Shown: one piece after another, positions 23,759 through 32,990 of the stretch
Layout: every line of letters starts with the position of its first letter
Position numbering within the stretch: the stretch's first letter is position 1
From: DATKAS01 sp963773315
Lineage (GTDB): Bacteria > Actinomycetota > Acidimicrobiia > Acidimicrobiales > DATKAS01
Direction of reading: 5' to 3'
NCBI GenBank assembly: GCA_963773315.1
Contig: CAVZAF010000002.1
Location: forward strand, 372,001 to 436,000
Length of the DNA: 64,000 bases
Position numbers and translations under genes: made by a program
The notes under the pieces: generated by a model
What the model was told of the DNA's origin: nothing
Seen by the model: the letters and a program-made list of their open reading frames with translations, nothing else
The model's database searches: none

Positions 23759-24901
23759 TCAGCCGGTGCGGTCGAGATCACCGAACGAGAGCTTGGCGTT
23801 GTCGGCGGCGGCGCGGCCACCGACCCAACCAGCGGGATCGGCGACGCCGCGGTGGCGCAAGCTCCGGAGCCTGCCGTAGCGCTGGTCGACGAAGTCGTCG
23901 ATCGTCTCGGCCTGCGAGCGCAGCACCGGCAGGAACGAGTCACCGTGTTCGTGCTTCGCCTTCTGCATCACCGCGGCGTTGATCTCGCGCAGGCGCTCGC
24001 CGATGCGCGCCGCGTAGGCGAAGAGGAACGACGACCGGTATGAGCGGCTCGAGCCCGGTGCTCTCATGAGCGCGGTCTGTGCTTGCACCAGGAGTGAGGT
24101 GAAGAGGAGCTCGACCGCTGCAAGGTCGGACGGCATGCCGATCACCTCCGCAAGGCCGCAGCCGCCGAGCTCGACCGTGCGACACCTCGATGCATCGGCG
24201 ACGACAGCCAGCAGCGTCGCCTTCGCGCTGCTGTAGGGCGAGTCGATCGGCACTCGAATCACACCCGGCCCGCCGGTGCTGCGGGCCCCCGCGCCGTGCA
24301 CTGCAGCCGCGTCGATCGCGTGCTTGGTCATGAGCTCCTGCGCCTTCGCGGTGAACGCGAGCGCCTCGGCTTCGAATGTCGTCGACTCGGCCTTGGCCAG
24401 CAGCGCCCTGATCTTGGCGAGCACTGGGTCGGCGCTCGCCCCGTCGGCTTCGGGGAGAGGCCGCAGAGGGCGCAGTGCGACGAGGTTACGCAGCGCGTCG
24501 ACCACCGTGCGCATCGCTTCGGTACGCTCGAGCCGTTCATGGGCGATGAAGCCGGTGAGCCAGCCGTCGCCGCCGGTGGCGGTCGGGAGCTGCAGCCTCT
24601 CGACCTGGGCTCTCCACCACGGATCGGTCTCGTCACGGCGGCGCGAAGCGTGGTCGACTGCGATGGCGAGGGCGATGAGCTTTCCGGCCGGCTTTCCGGT
24701 GCAGCCCCGGTAGCCCTGGCGGTGGAGCTCGATCGGTTGCCAGCCGCGTGCCCAAGCCGTGCGCACCTGCGCGAGGAGGATCGCTTCGGCTTCGTGGTCG
24801 ACGTCGCCGTAGGGCATGGACGCGAGCAGATCGATGAGCCCGAAGCCCTGCGAGCCGTTGGCGAGCAGCCAGAGCAGGCTGCGAGGTGTGTGCGTGGCCA
24901 T
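23759..24901 (-). CDS. DUF2786-containing protein
   Basis: 380 residues. The middle carries a DUF2786 signature (VLAKIRALLAKAESTTFEAEALAF then KAQELMTKHAID, about residues 158-190), a short helical segment of unknown role found in phage and actinobacterial proteins. The N-terminal third is Trp-rich (WARGWQPIELHRQGYRG) and the C-terminal half is helical with a YRSSFLFAYAARIGERL segment. It lies 45 bp upstream of, and on the same strand as, the glycosyltransferase. The function is unknown. Confidence 0.8.
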   Translation of the reverse strand: MATHTPRSLLWLLANGSQGFGLIDLLASMPYGDVDHEAEAILLAQVRTAWARGWQPIELHRQGYRGCTGKPAGKLIALAIAVDHASRRRDETDPWWRAQVERLQLPTATGGDGWLTGFIAHERLERTEAMRTVVDALRNLVALRPLRPLPEADGASADPVLAKIRALLAKAESTTFEAEALAFTAKAQELMTKHAIDAAAVHGAGARSTGGPGVIRVPIDSPYSSAKATLLAVVADASRCRTVELGGCGLAEVIGMPSDLAAVELLFTSLLVQAQTALMRAPGSSRSYRSSFLFAYAARIGERLREINAAVMQKAKHEHGDSFLPVLRSQAETIDDFVDQRYGRLRSLRHRGVADPAGWVGGRAAADNAKLSFGDLDRTG

Positions 24902-24990
24902 GGGTGATGCCTCTCGACGATGCGCTCGGAGGCGTCGCGGGGCCGACGCGAGATGAGGGCAGAGTAACGAGGGGGTGGGACACTGACGGC

Positions 24991-25557
24991 GTGACCGACC
25001 TGATCCTCGACTCGCTGCAGCGGCGGATGCGGGCGCTGCATTCCCTCTACTACGACGCGGTCGACACGATGACTATCGACCACGTGAACCACTTCGAGCG
25101 TGAGGGGGTGGTGCCGATCGCCTTCTGCCTCTTCCACATCACGAACATGATCGATGCCTCGTTCATGGTGATGACCGGCACGCCCCCGATCTGGAACGAC
25201 GAGTGCGCCGACCGAGTCAAGATGACGATCAACGACCATGGCAAGCACCGGACGGTCGACGAGATGGTCGACCAGCGAATCGGCGACTACGACGCGTTTC
25301 AGGAGTACATGCGGGCGGTCTTCTCCCGTACCGAGGCCTGGCTCGAGGGGCTCGACCCGGCCGAGCTGACCAGGGTCGTGATCACCCGGCCCTTCCCACC
25401 TCAGATCGCCAGCACGTACAGCGCCCGGGTCGCGGGGCCCGACGGCATCACGCTCCTCGACGCGACGGAGTGCTGGATCTACCAGCACGGCCTGCGCCAC
25501 ATGGGCGAGATCGAGCTCGCCCGCGGCCTTGTCGGCCTTCAAGGCATGACGTCCTGA
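24991..25557 (+). CDS. DinB-like four-helix protein
   Basis: 188 residues from a GTG, transcribed divergently from the DUF2786 gene. Histidines at the ends of helices (FCLFHITNMIDA near residue 50, YQHGLRHMGEIELARGL near residue 172) match the metal-binding triad pattern of the DinB/YfiT superfamily, many of which are thiol-dependent transferases. The exact activity is unknown. Confidence 0.75.
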   Translation: MTDLILDSLQRRMRALHSLYYDAVDTMTIDHVNHFEREGVVPIAFCLFHITNMIDASFMVMTGTPPIWNDECADRVKMTINDHGKHRTVDEMVDQRIGDYDAFQEYMRAVFSRTEAWLEGLDPAELTRVVITRPFPPQIASTYSARVAGPDGITLLDATECWIYQHGLRHMGEIELARGLVGLQGMTS

Positions 25558-25873
25558 GGTCCCCCCCTTCCGTTCCCGTGGCGAAACCCGCCAGATCTGG
25601 CCAGCTATTCGCGCGAGAACGATGGGAGAGGGTCGGCTGGCGCGGACCGGACCCGCGCCGGTAGGATCTTCCAGCCCGGTTGCACCGCGCCTGCGCTCAC
25701 AGCACAGCGTCTGCGCCCGCAGCCGACCCCGTTCGTAGTCCGCCAACCGATGTCCGTGTGAGCCCGCGCCGCCCTGCCAGGGCATTTGCAGGGGACCGCA
25801 CGGCGAAACCGATCCAGCGCTCCGCCGGCACCAGCCGCGCGGAGCGCCCGCGTGAGAAGCCAAAGGACCTCCC
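25558..25873 (+). promoter_or_regulatory. Upstream region of the rplC-started S10 operon
   Basis: This 316-bp gap has no supported gene. It contains a 12-bp perfect palindrome GCCAGATCTGGC (25590-25601), a likely -10 TAGGAT (25662-25667, same hexamer as before rpsL, but without a clear -35), and a 9-bp hairpin GCGCTCCGC/GCGGAGCGC (25817-25847) shortly before the AAAGGA ribosome site of rplC. It probably serves as an independent promoter and leader, replacing the one lost by separation from rpsJ. Confidence 0.5.
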
Positions 25874-26521
25874 ATGGCGACGAAAGCCATCGTCGGCGAA
25901 AAAGTGGGCATGACCCAGGTGTGGGGTGACGACAACCGCGTCATCCCCGTCACCGTGCTCAAGGTTTCGCCGGCGCGCATCGTGCAGGTCAAGACGACCG
26001 AGCGCGACGGGTACACCGCCCTGCAGGTGACCTACGGCCGCAAAGCCCCTCGCAAGCTGACCAAGCCAGAGGCCGGTCACTTCGCACATGCGGGCGTCGA
26101 GCCGGGCACCAACCTGGTCGAGCTACGCCTCGACGACATCGACGGCTACTCCGTCGGCGACGAGCTGAAGGTCGACCTGCTCGAAGCCGGTGAGCGCGTC
26201 GACGTGACGGCGGTCAGCCGAGGCAAGGGGTTCGCCGGCGTCATGAAGCGGCACAACTTCGGCGGGCAGAAGGCGAGCCACGGCACGCACCGCGTGCACC
26301 GCATGCCCGGTTCGATCGGCCAATGCTCCACGCCCGGTCGCGTCTTCCGCGGGATGAAGATGGCGGGCCACATGGGCGCCGAGAAGGTCACGACGCTCAA
26401 CCTCGAGGTCGTGGCCGCTGACGCCGAGCGCGACCTGCTGCTCGTGAAGGGCTCGATCCCGGGCCCGAAGGGCGGGGTCGTGCTCGTACGCAACGCCGTC
26501 AAAGCCGGGGAGAAGAAGTAG
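25874..26521 (+). CDS. rplC: 50S ribosomal protein L3
   Basis: L3 is an early assembly protein near the peptidyl-transferase centre. 215 residues with GEKVGMTQVWGDDNRVIPVT and the central loop GFAGVMKRHNFGGQKASHGT, the glutamine-methylation region. It heads the rplC-rplD-rplW-rplB operon. Confidence 0.98.
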   Translation: MATKAIVGEKVGMTQVWGDDNRVIPVTVLKVSPARIVQVKTTERDGYTALQVTYGRKAPRKLTKPEAGHFAHAGVEPGTNLVELRLDDIDGYSVGDELKVDLLEAGERVDVTAVSRGKGFAGVMKRHNFGGQKASHGTHRVHRMPGSIGQCSTPGRVFRGMKMAGHMGAEKVTTLNLEVVAADAERDLLLVKGSIPGPKGGVVLVRNAVKAGEKK

Positions 26522-26523
26522 CC

Positions 26524-27171
26524 ATGGCAACGGTCACCGTGCGCACACCCGCCGGCGCAGATGCCGGCAACGTCGAGCTCGCGGACGAGATCTTCGGCGT
26601 ACAGCCCCACGTGCCCGTGATGCACCAAGTGGTCACGGCGCAGCTCGCCACCCGCCGCGCGGGCACGCAGAGCACCAAGACTCGAGCCGAGGTGCGAGGC
26701 GGCGGCGCGAAGCCGTTCCGCCAGAAGGGCACCGGTCGCGCCCGCGCCGGCTCGATCCGCGCGCCCCACTGGACCGGTGGCGGCGTCGCCCTCGGCCCCA
26801 AGCCCCGCAGCTACGCGCAGCGCACTCCGAAGAAGATGATCCGCCTGGCGCTGCTCTCGGCGCTGTCGGATCGGGCCTCTGAGGGCAAGGTCGTGGTCGT
26901 CGACGGGTGGGGATGGGACAGCCCGAAGACGGCAAGCGCGAAGGCTGCGCTCGACGCACTCGGCCTCGACGGTCGGATCCTCGTGGTGCTGAGCAACGAG
27001 GACCTGAACGCGGCGCTCAGCTTCCGCAACCTGCCCCAAGTGCAGCTGCTGCTCGTCGGAGAGCTGAACGCCTACGACGTGCTGTGCAACGACTGGATCG
27101 TCTTCACGAAGCAGACGCTTCCTGCCGCGGCAGCGCCGAAGGCGAACGACAGCGAGGAGGCGAGCGAATGA
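26524..27171 (+). CDS. rplD: 50S ribosomal protein L4
   Basis: L4 lines the exit tunnel. 215 residues with the loop TRAEVRGGGAKPFRQKGTGR and GSIRAPHWTGGGVALGP. It starts 2 bp after rplC, and its end overlaps the rplW start by 4 bp. In many bacteria L4 autoregulates S10 operons; no such leader was identified here. Confidence 0.98.
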   Translation: MATVTVRTPAGADAGNVELADEIFGVQPHVPVMHQVVTAQLATRRAGTQSTKTRAEVRGGGAKPFRQKGTGRARAGSIRAPHWTGGGVALGPKPRSYAQRTPKKMIRLALLSALSDRASEGKVVVVDGWGWDSPKTASAKAALDALGLDGRILVVLSNEDLNAALSFRNLPQVQLLLVGELNAYDVLCNDWIVFTKQTLPAAAAPKANDSEEASE

Positions 27172-27458
27172 AAGATCCCCGCGACGTCATCATCGAGCCG
27201 GTCGTGAGCGAGAAGTCGTACGCCCTCCTCGAGGGCAACGTCTACACGTTCCTCGTGCACCCGAGCGCGAGCAAGCCCGAGATCCACGACGCGGTCGAGG
27301 CGATCTTCAACGTGAAGGTGCTGAAGGTCAACACGCTGAACCGCAAGGGCAAGCGCAAGCGCAACCGCCGCCAGAACACGTTCGGGCAGCGAGCAAACAC
27401 CAAGCGGGCGATCGTCACCCTCGCGGGCGACGGACGCATCGAGCTGTTCGAGAGCTGA
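27168..27458 (+). CDS. rplW: 50S ribosomal protein L23
   Basis: L23 is the docking site for SRP and trigger factor at the tunnel exit. 96 residues with PVVSEKSYALLEGNVYTF and the loop NRKGKRKRNRRQNTFGQR. The ATG overlaps the rplD stop. Confidence 0.98.
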   Translation: MKDPRDVIIEPVVSEKSYALLEGNVYTFLVHPSASKPEIHDAVEAIFNVKVLKVNTLNRKGKRKRNRRQNTFGQRANTKRAIVTLAGDGRIELFES

Positions 27459-27471
27459 GCCGGAGACCCTC

Positions 27472-28308
27472 ATGGCACTTCGCAAGCGCAAGCCCACCAG
27501 CCCCGGCCGCCGGTTCCAGACGGTCTCCGACTTCTCGGAGATCACGAAGACCCGTCCGGAGAAGTCGCTTCTCGCCCCCAAGCCCGGCACCGGTGGCCGC
27601 AACAGCTACGGCCGCAAGACGGCCCGCCACAAGGGCGGCGGCCACAAGCAGCAGTACCGCATCATCGACTTCAAGCGCACCAAGGACGGCGTGCCCGCCA
27701 AGGTCGCCGCGATCGAGTACGACCCCAACCGCAACTGCCGCATCGCGCTGCTCCACTACTACGACGGCGAGAAGCGCTACATCCTCGCCCCGAACCGCGT
27801 CGGCGTCGGCGAGGTGCTCCAGAGCGGGCAGGGCTCCGAGATCAAGCCCGGGAACGCGCTGCCGCTGCGCTACATCCCCGTCGGCACCGTCGTGCACAAC
27901 GTCGAGTTCAAGCCCGGTGCGGGCGGCAAGATGGCTCGCTCCGCAGGCTCGAGTGTGCAGCTCGTCGCCAAGGAAGGCGACTTCGCCACCCTCCGCCTTC
28001 CGAGCACCGAGATGCGCCGCGTGCCGATCGACTGCCGCGCCACCGTCGGTGAAGTCGGCAACGCCGAGGCCGAGCTCATCAAGATCGGCAAGGCGGGCCG
28101 CAACCGTTGGAAGGGCGTGCGCCCACAGACCCACGGCGTCGCGATGAACCCGGTCGACCATCCCCTCGGTGGTGGTGAGGGCAAGACCTCCGGTGGACGC
28201 CATCCGGTGTCGCCGTGGGGCAAGCCCGAGGGTCGCACGCGCGACAAGACCAAGCCGTCCCAGAAGCTCATCGTCCGGCGTCGCCGCACCCACGGCTCGC
28301 GGAGGTAG
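27472..28308 (+). CDS. rplB: 50S ribosomal protein L2
   Basis: L2 is required for subunit association and peptidyl transfer. 278 residues, family length, with KTARHKGGGHKQQYRIIDFK, the GVAMNPVDHPLGGGEGKTSG loop that carries the conserved His, and a basic C-terminus. It lies in the S10 operon between rplW and rpsS. Confidence 0.98.
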   Translation: MALRKRKPTSPGRRFQTVSDFSEITKTRPEKSLLAPKPGTGGRNSYGRKTARHKGGGHKQQYRIIDFKRTKDGVPAKVAAIEYDPNRNCRIALLHYYDGEKRYILAPNRVGVGEVLQSGQGSEIKPGNALPLRYIPVGTVVHNVEFKPGAGGKMARSAGSSVQLVAKEGDFATLRLPSTEMRRVPIDCRATVGEVGNAEAELIKIGKAGRNRWKGVRPQTHGVAMNPVDHPLGGGEGKTSGGRHPVSPWGKPEGRTRDKTKPSQKLIVRRRRTHGSRR

Positions 28309-28313
28309 ATCCC

Positions 28314-28592
28314 ATGCCCCGTTCGCTCAAGAAGGGCCCGTTCATCGACGGCCACCTTCTCAAGAAGGTCGACGCGTTGAACGCAGCCGGCGAGAAGCGC
28401 GTCATCAAGACGTGGTCGCGGCGCTCGACGATCATCCCCGAGATGGTGGGTCACACGATCGCGGTGCACGACGGACGCAAGCACGTGCCCGTGTACATCA
28501 CCGAGTCGATGGTCGGTCACAAGCTCGGCGAGTTCTCGCCCACGCGCACCTTCCGGTTCCACGCGGGTCAGGAGAGGAGCGCTCGCCGATGA
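28314..28592 (+). CDS. rpsS: 30S ribosomal protein S19
   Basis: S19 is a head protein contacting S13. 92 residues: MPRSLKKGPFIDGHLLKKV, VGHTIAVHDGRKHVPVYITE, MVGHKLGEFSPTRTFRFHAG. Its end overlaps the rplV start by 4 bp. Confidence 0.98.
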   Translation: MPRSLKKGPFIDGHLLKKVDALNAAGEKRVIKTWSRRSTIIPEMVGHTIAVHDGRKHVPVYITESMVGHKLGEFSPTRTFRFHAGQERSARR

Positions 28593-29286
28593 GTGGTCCC
28601 AAGACCAACGAGCGTCCGGGCACGCGCGCCGAGGCGCGCTACATCCGCATGTCCGCGACCAAGGCCCGCGCCGTGCTCGACCTCATCCGCGGCCTCGATG
28701 TCGCGCAGGCCGACCAGGTGCTGCAGTTCTGCGAGCGCGACGCGTCGATCCCGATCCGCAAGTGCCTCGCGTCCGCAATCGCCAATGCGGAGCACAACGA
28801 CTCACAGCTGCCCGACGAGCTCTACGTGTCGGCGTGCTACGCGGACGAGGGGCCCACGCTGAAGCGCTGGCGCCCGCGTGCGCGTGGACGTGCGACCCGC
28901 ATCCGCAAGCGCACCTGCCACATCGTGGTCATCGTCAGCCGCATGCCCGAGGCGCTGCTCGAGCGCCAGCGGGCTCGCGACGAGGCGAAGCCCTCGAACC
29001 GTGCCGCGCGCCGCAGTGGTCAGCAGGCCCAGGCCGCTCGTCGCGAGCGTGTTGCTCGCAGCCGCGCCGCTGCGGCGGCTGCCGCCGAGCCCCACGACCA
29101 CGATCACGACGAGCACGACCACGAGCACGAAGACGTCGTCGAGCCCGACATGGTCGAAGCGGAAGTAGAGGCGGAAGAAGTCGATCTCGACGACGCCACC
29201 ACCACTGAGGTCGACGCCGCCGAGGAGGCGGTAGCCGACGAGGCCGTCGAGTCGGCGTCAGCCGACGAGACAGAGGAGACCGACTG

Positions 29287-29287
<1 letters not shown>
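28589..29287 (+). CDS. rplV: 50S ribosomal protein L22 with His/Asp-rich acidic tail
   Basis: Residues 1 to about 125 are a normal L22, the tunnel protein (IRMSATKARAVLDLIRGLDV; RWRPRARGRATRIRKRTCHI). About 105 further residues follow: a basic Arg/Ala-rich segment, then six histidines alternating with acidic residues (HDHDHDEHDHEHED, residues 169-182), then a very acidic end. L22 is normally 110-130 residues in most bacteria. The His cluster looks metal-binding (Zn or Ni), by analogy with His-rich metallochaperone tails; that is inference. The gene overlaps rpsS and rpsC on either side. Confidence 0.95.
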
Positions 29288-30171
<884 letters not shown>

Positions 30172-30177
30172 CGCGCC

Positions 30178-30594
30178 ATGTTGATGCCCAAGAAGGTCAA
30201 GCACCGCAAGCAGCAGCGCGGTCGCATGCAAGGCATGTCGAAGGGCGGGACCGAGGTCTCGTTCGGCGAGTTCGGCATCCAGGCTCTCGAGCCGGGATGG
30301 ATCACCGCTCGCCAAATCGAGGCTGCTCGTATTGCGATGACCCGTCACATCAAGCGTGGTGGCAAGGTCTGGATCAACCTCTTCCCCGACAAGCCGGTCA
30401 CCGCGAAGCCCGCCGAGACCCGCATGGGTTCGGGCAAGGGCAACCCTGAGCATTGGGTCGCCGTGGTGAAGCCCGGCCGCGTGATGTTCGAGCTCTCGTA
30501 CCCGAACCCGCAGATCGCGAGGGAAGCCCTCGAGCGCGCCGTGCAGAAGCTGCCGATCAAGGCACGCGTGATCTCCCGCGACGGGGGCATCTGA
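30178..30594 (+). CDS. rplP: 50S ribosomal protein L16
   Basis: L16 helps position A-site tRNA. 138 residues with MLMPKKVKHRKQQRGRMQGM, ARIAMTRHIKRGGKVWINLF and KPVTAKPAETRMGSGKGNPE. The stop overlaps the rpmC ATG. Confidence 0.98.
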   Translation: MLMPKKVKHRKQQRGRMQGMSKGGTEVSFGEFGIQALEPGWITARQIEAARIAMTRHIKRGGKVWINLFPDKPVTAKPAETRMGSGKGNPEHWVAVVKPGRVMFELSYPNPQIAREALERAVQKLPIKARVISRDGGI

Positions 30595-30819
30595 TGACTG
30601 CCGTCAACGAGTTCCGCGAGCTGAGCGACGACGAGCTGGTCACCCGGCTCGGTGAGGTGAAGGCCGAGGCGTTCAACCTCCGCTTCCAGCACGTCACGGG
30701 CCAGCTCGACAACACCTCGCGTCTCGGCCACCTACGCCGCGACGTCGCCCGCATCAACACCTTGCTCCACGAGCCGCGAGATCGCCGCGGCCGAAGCACT
30801 CGCTGCGCAGGAGAAGTGA
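30594..30819 (+). CDS. rpmC: 50S ribosomal protein L29 (one frameshift)
   Basis: L29 lies at the tunnel exit. It reads MTAVNEFRELSDDELVTRLG and RRDVARINTLLHE, then one extra C at 30774-30775 shifts the frame; without it the protein continues REIAAAEALAAQEK and stops at 30817-30819, overlapping the rpsQ ATG, for about 74 residues. As written, the frame runs on into rpsQ and would make an apparent L29-S17 fusion; I regard that as an artefact. Confidence 0.9.
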
Positions 30820-31100
30820 TGGCTGACGAGACCAATGCCACCGAGAAGCCGCGTGCGCCCCGCAAGGTGCGTGAGGGCACCGCGGTGTCGGCGTCGATGG
30901 ACAAGACCGTGATCGTCGCTGTCATCGAACGCGTGCGCCACCCCCGCTACGCCAAGACGGTGCAGCGCACGAAGCGGTTGTACGCGCACGACGAGGCCAA
31001 CGACGTGAACGTCGGCGACCGCGTCCGCGTGATGGAGACCCGACCCCTGTCGAAGCTGAAGCGCTGGCGGGTCGTCGAGGTCATCGAGCGGGCGAAGTGA
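30819..31100 (+). CDS. rpsQ: 30S ribosomal protein S17
   Basis: S17 is a primary 16S rRNA binder. 93 residues: a 20-residue acidic/basic lead, then EGTAVSASMDKTVIVAVIER, HPRYAKTVQRTKRLYAHDE and ETRPLSKLKRWRVVEVIERA. The ATG overlaps the corrected rpmC stop. Confidence 0.96.
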   Translation: MADETNATEKPRAPRKVREGTAVSASMDKTVIVAVIERVRHPRYAKTVQRTKRLYAHDEANDVNVGDRVRVMETRPLSKLKRWRVVEVIERAK

Positions 31101-31113
31101 CGGAGACAGACCG

Positions 31114-31482
31114 ATGATCCAGCAGGAGACCCGCCTCAGGGTGGCCGACAACAGCGGCGCCAAAGAGGTGCTCGTGATCAAGGTGCTCGGTGGCACGCGC
31201 CGCCGCTACGCCTCGATCGGCGACATCTTCGTCGCGACCGTGAAGGACGCCATCCCGGGCGCGGCGGTGAAGAAGGGCGACGTCGTCAAGTGCGTCGTCG
31301 TCCGCACGAAGAAGGAGAAGCGCCGCCCGGACGGCAGCTACATCCGCTTCGACGAGAACGCCGCCGTGCTCATCAAGGACGACCAGACCCCGCGTGGCAC
31401 CCGCATCTTCGGGCCCGTGGGACGTGAGCTGCGTGAGAAGCGCTTCATGCGCATCGTGTCGCTCGCACCGGAGGTGTTGTGA
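31114..31482 (+). CDS. rplN: 50S ribosomal protein L14
   Basis: L14 forms an intersubunit bridge. 122 residues, exact family length: MIQQETRLRVADNSGAKEVL, RRRYASIGDIFVATVKDAIP and the C-terminal RFMRIVSLAPEVL. It opens the spc gene order (rplN-rplX-rplE-rpsZ-rpsH-rplF-rplR-rpsE-rpmD-rplO-secY), apparently without its own promoter. Confidence 0.98.
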   Translation: MIQQETRLRVADNSGAKEVLVIKVLGGTRRRYASIGDIFVATVKDAIPGAAVKKGDVVKCVVVRTKKEKRRPDGSYIRFDENAAVLIKDDQTPRGTRIFGPVGRELREKRFMRIVSLAPEVL

Positions 31483-31484
31483 CG

Positions 31485-31799
31485 ATGGCGATGAAGATCA
31501 AGAAGGGCGACCGCGTGGTCGTGCTGAAGGGCAAGGACCGCGGCAAGGAGGGCACCGTCATGCGTGTGCTCCCGACCGAGGGCAAGGTCATCGTCGACGG
31601 CGTGAACGTGGCCAAGAAGCACCAGAAGCCGACGAAGTCGACCATGCAGGGCGGGATCATCGACAAGGACATGCCCATCGACGCGTCCAACGTCGCGATC
31701 GTCAGCCCGAAGGACGGCAAGGCCACTCGGGTCGGCTACAAGATCGACGACGACGGCACCAAGGTGCGCATCTGCAAGCGAACGGGGGTGCAGCTGTGA
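31485..31799 (+). CDS. rplX: 50S ribosomal protein L24
   Basis: L24 initiates 50S assembly. The KOW motif MKIKKGDRVVVLKGKDRGKE is at the N-terminus. The ATG at 31485 (104 residues) was preferred to the GTG at 31479 because the GGAGG site at 31470 sits too close to the latter; ATG 31491 is also possible. The stop overlaps the rplE GTG. Confidence 0.96.
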   Translation: MAMKIKKGDRVVVLKGKDRGKEGTVMRVLPTEGKVIVDGVNVAKKHQKPTKSTMQGGIIDKDMPIDASNVAIVSPKDGKATRVGYKIDDDGTKVRICKRTGVQL

Positions 31800-32380
31800 G
31801 CACTGTGACGCCGACCGACGGCACGAGCACACTTCCGCGCCTCAAGCAGCGCTACAACGACACGGTCCGCGATCAGCTCAAGGCCGACCTGCAGCTCGAG
31901 AACATCATGCAGGTGCCCCGCTTCGAGAAGATCGTCATCAACATGGGTGTCGGCAAGGCCACTCAGCAGCCGTCGCTGCTCGAGGGCGCCGTCACGGACC
32001 TCACGCTGATTGCCGGTCAGAAGCCGATCGTGACGAAGGCGAAGAAGTCGATCGCGAGCTTCAAGCTCCGCGAGGGCAACAGCATCGGCTGCAAGGTCAC
32101 GCTGCGCGGCGATCGCATGTGGGAGTTCCTCGACCGGCTCATCAGCCTCGCGATTCCCCGCGTCCGCGACTTCCGTGGCCTGCCGACCAACGCGTTCGAT
32201 GGTCGCGGCAACTACACGTTCGGCGTCAACGAGCAGCTCATCTTCCCGGAGATCGACTACGACAAGGTCGACTCGCCCCGGGGCATGGACATCACGATCG
32301 TCACGACCGCCCGCACCGATGCCGAGGGCAAGGCCCTGCTCGATGCGTTCGGCTTCCCGTTCAAGCGTGAAGGGCAGTAG
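31796..32380 (+). CDS. rplE: 50S ribosomal protein L5
   Basis: L5 binds 5S rRNA. 194 residues from a GTG that overlaps rplX, with LENIMQVPRFEKIVINMGVG, GQKPIVTKAKKSIASFKLRE and NYTFGVNEQLIFPEIDYDKV. Followed by the S14 gene after 2 bp. Confidence 0.98.
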   Translation: MSTVTPTDGTSTLPRLKQRYNDTVRDQLKADLQLENIMQVPRFEKIVINMGVGKATQQPSLLEGAVTDLTLIAGQKPIVTKAKKSIASFKLREGNSIGCKVTLRGDRMWEFLDRLISLAIPRVRDFRGLPTNAFDGRGNYTFGVNEQLIFPEIDYDKVDSPRGMDITIVTTARTDAEGKALLDAFGFPFKREGQ

Positions 32381-32382
32381 GC

Positions 32383-32569
32383 ATGGCGAAGAAGGCACTG
32401 ATCGAGAAGCAGCAGCGCAAGCCCAAGTTCAAGGTGCGCGGCATACACGCGGTGCCGCCGCTGCGGTCGACCGCGTTCGGTGTACCGCAAGTTCGGGCTC
32501 TGCCGCATCTGCTTGCGAGAGATGGTGCACGCCGGCGAAGTGCCCGGTGTGACGAAGGCCAGCTGGTGA
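32383..32569 (+). CDS. rpsN: 30S ribosomal protein S14, zinc type (one frameshift)
   Basis: The start MAKKALIEKQQRKPKFKVR is the short zinc-binding S14 (often called rpsZ, about 61 residues). One surplus G in CGCGGCA (32438-32442) breaks the frame; dropping it gives AYTRCRRCGRPRSVYRKFGL then CRICLREM with the expected two CxxC pairs and the terminal TKASW stop at 32567. The zinc form fits the zinc-type S4 and L36 in this window. Confidence 0.92.
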
Positions 32570-32582
32570 GGGGAGGCGCACG

Positions 32583-32987
32583 ATGACGATGACCGATCCG
32601 ATCGCCGACATGCTGACGCGCATCCGCAACGCCAACGTCGCGCTGCACGACAAGGTGCGCATGCCCTCGTCGAAGCAGAAGGAGGCGCTGGCGCGCATCC
32701 TCCAGCAGGAGGGCTACATCTCGGGCTTCGACGTGGTCGACGAGCCCGGGCGTCCGGGCAAGGTGCTGACCATCCAGATGAAGTACACGACCGAGCGCAG
32801 CCGCACGATCTCCGGGCTGCGCCGCGTGTCGAAGCCGGGCCTGCGGGTCTACTCGCAGGCGACCAAGGTGCCACGCGTGCTCGGCGGTCTGGGTATTGCC
32901 GTCGTCTCCACGAGCCAAGGGCTCATGACCGACCGCGAAGCGCGCAAGCGCAACGTGGGCGGTGAAGTGCTCTGCGAGGTCTGGTGA
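32583..32987 (+). CDS. rpsH: 30S ribosomal protein S8
   Basis: S8 is a central-domain 16S rRNA binder. 134 residues: MTMTDPIADMLTRIRNANVA, ISGLRRVSKPGLRVYSQATK, GGLGIAVVSTSQGLMTDREA, GGEVLCEVW. The start has a GGGGAGG site overlapping the end of the S14 gene. Confidence 0.98.
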   Translation: MTMTDPIADMLTRIRNANVALHDKVRMPSSKQKEALARILQQEGYISGFDVVDEPGRPGKVLTIQMKYTTERSRTISGLRRVSKPGLRVYSQATKVPRVLGGLGIAVVSTSQGLMTDREARKRNVGGEVLCEVW

Positions 32988-32990
32988 GCC

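Noticed and set aside
30594..31100. Apparent L29-S17 fusion protein
   Set aside because: The fusion arises only from one surplus C at 30774-30775. Without it L29 ends normally and its stop overlaps the S17 ATG, as in other overlaps of this operon.
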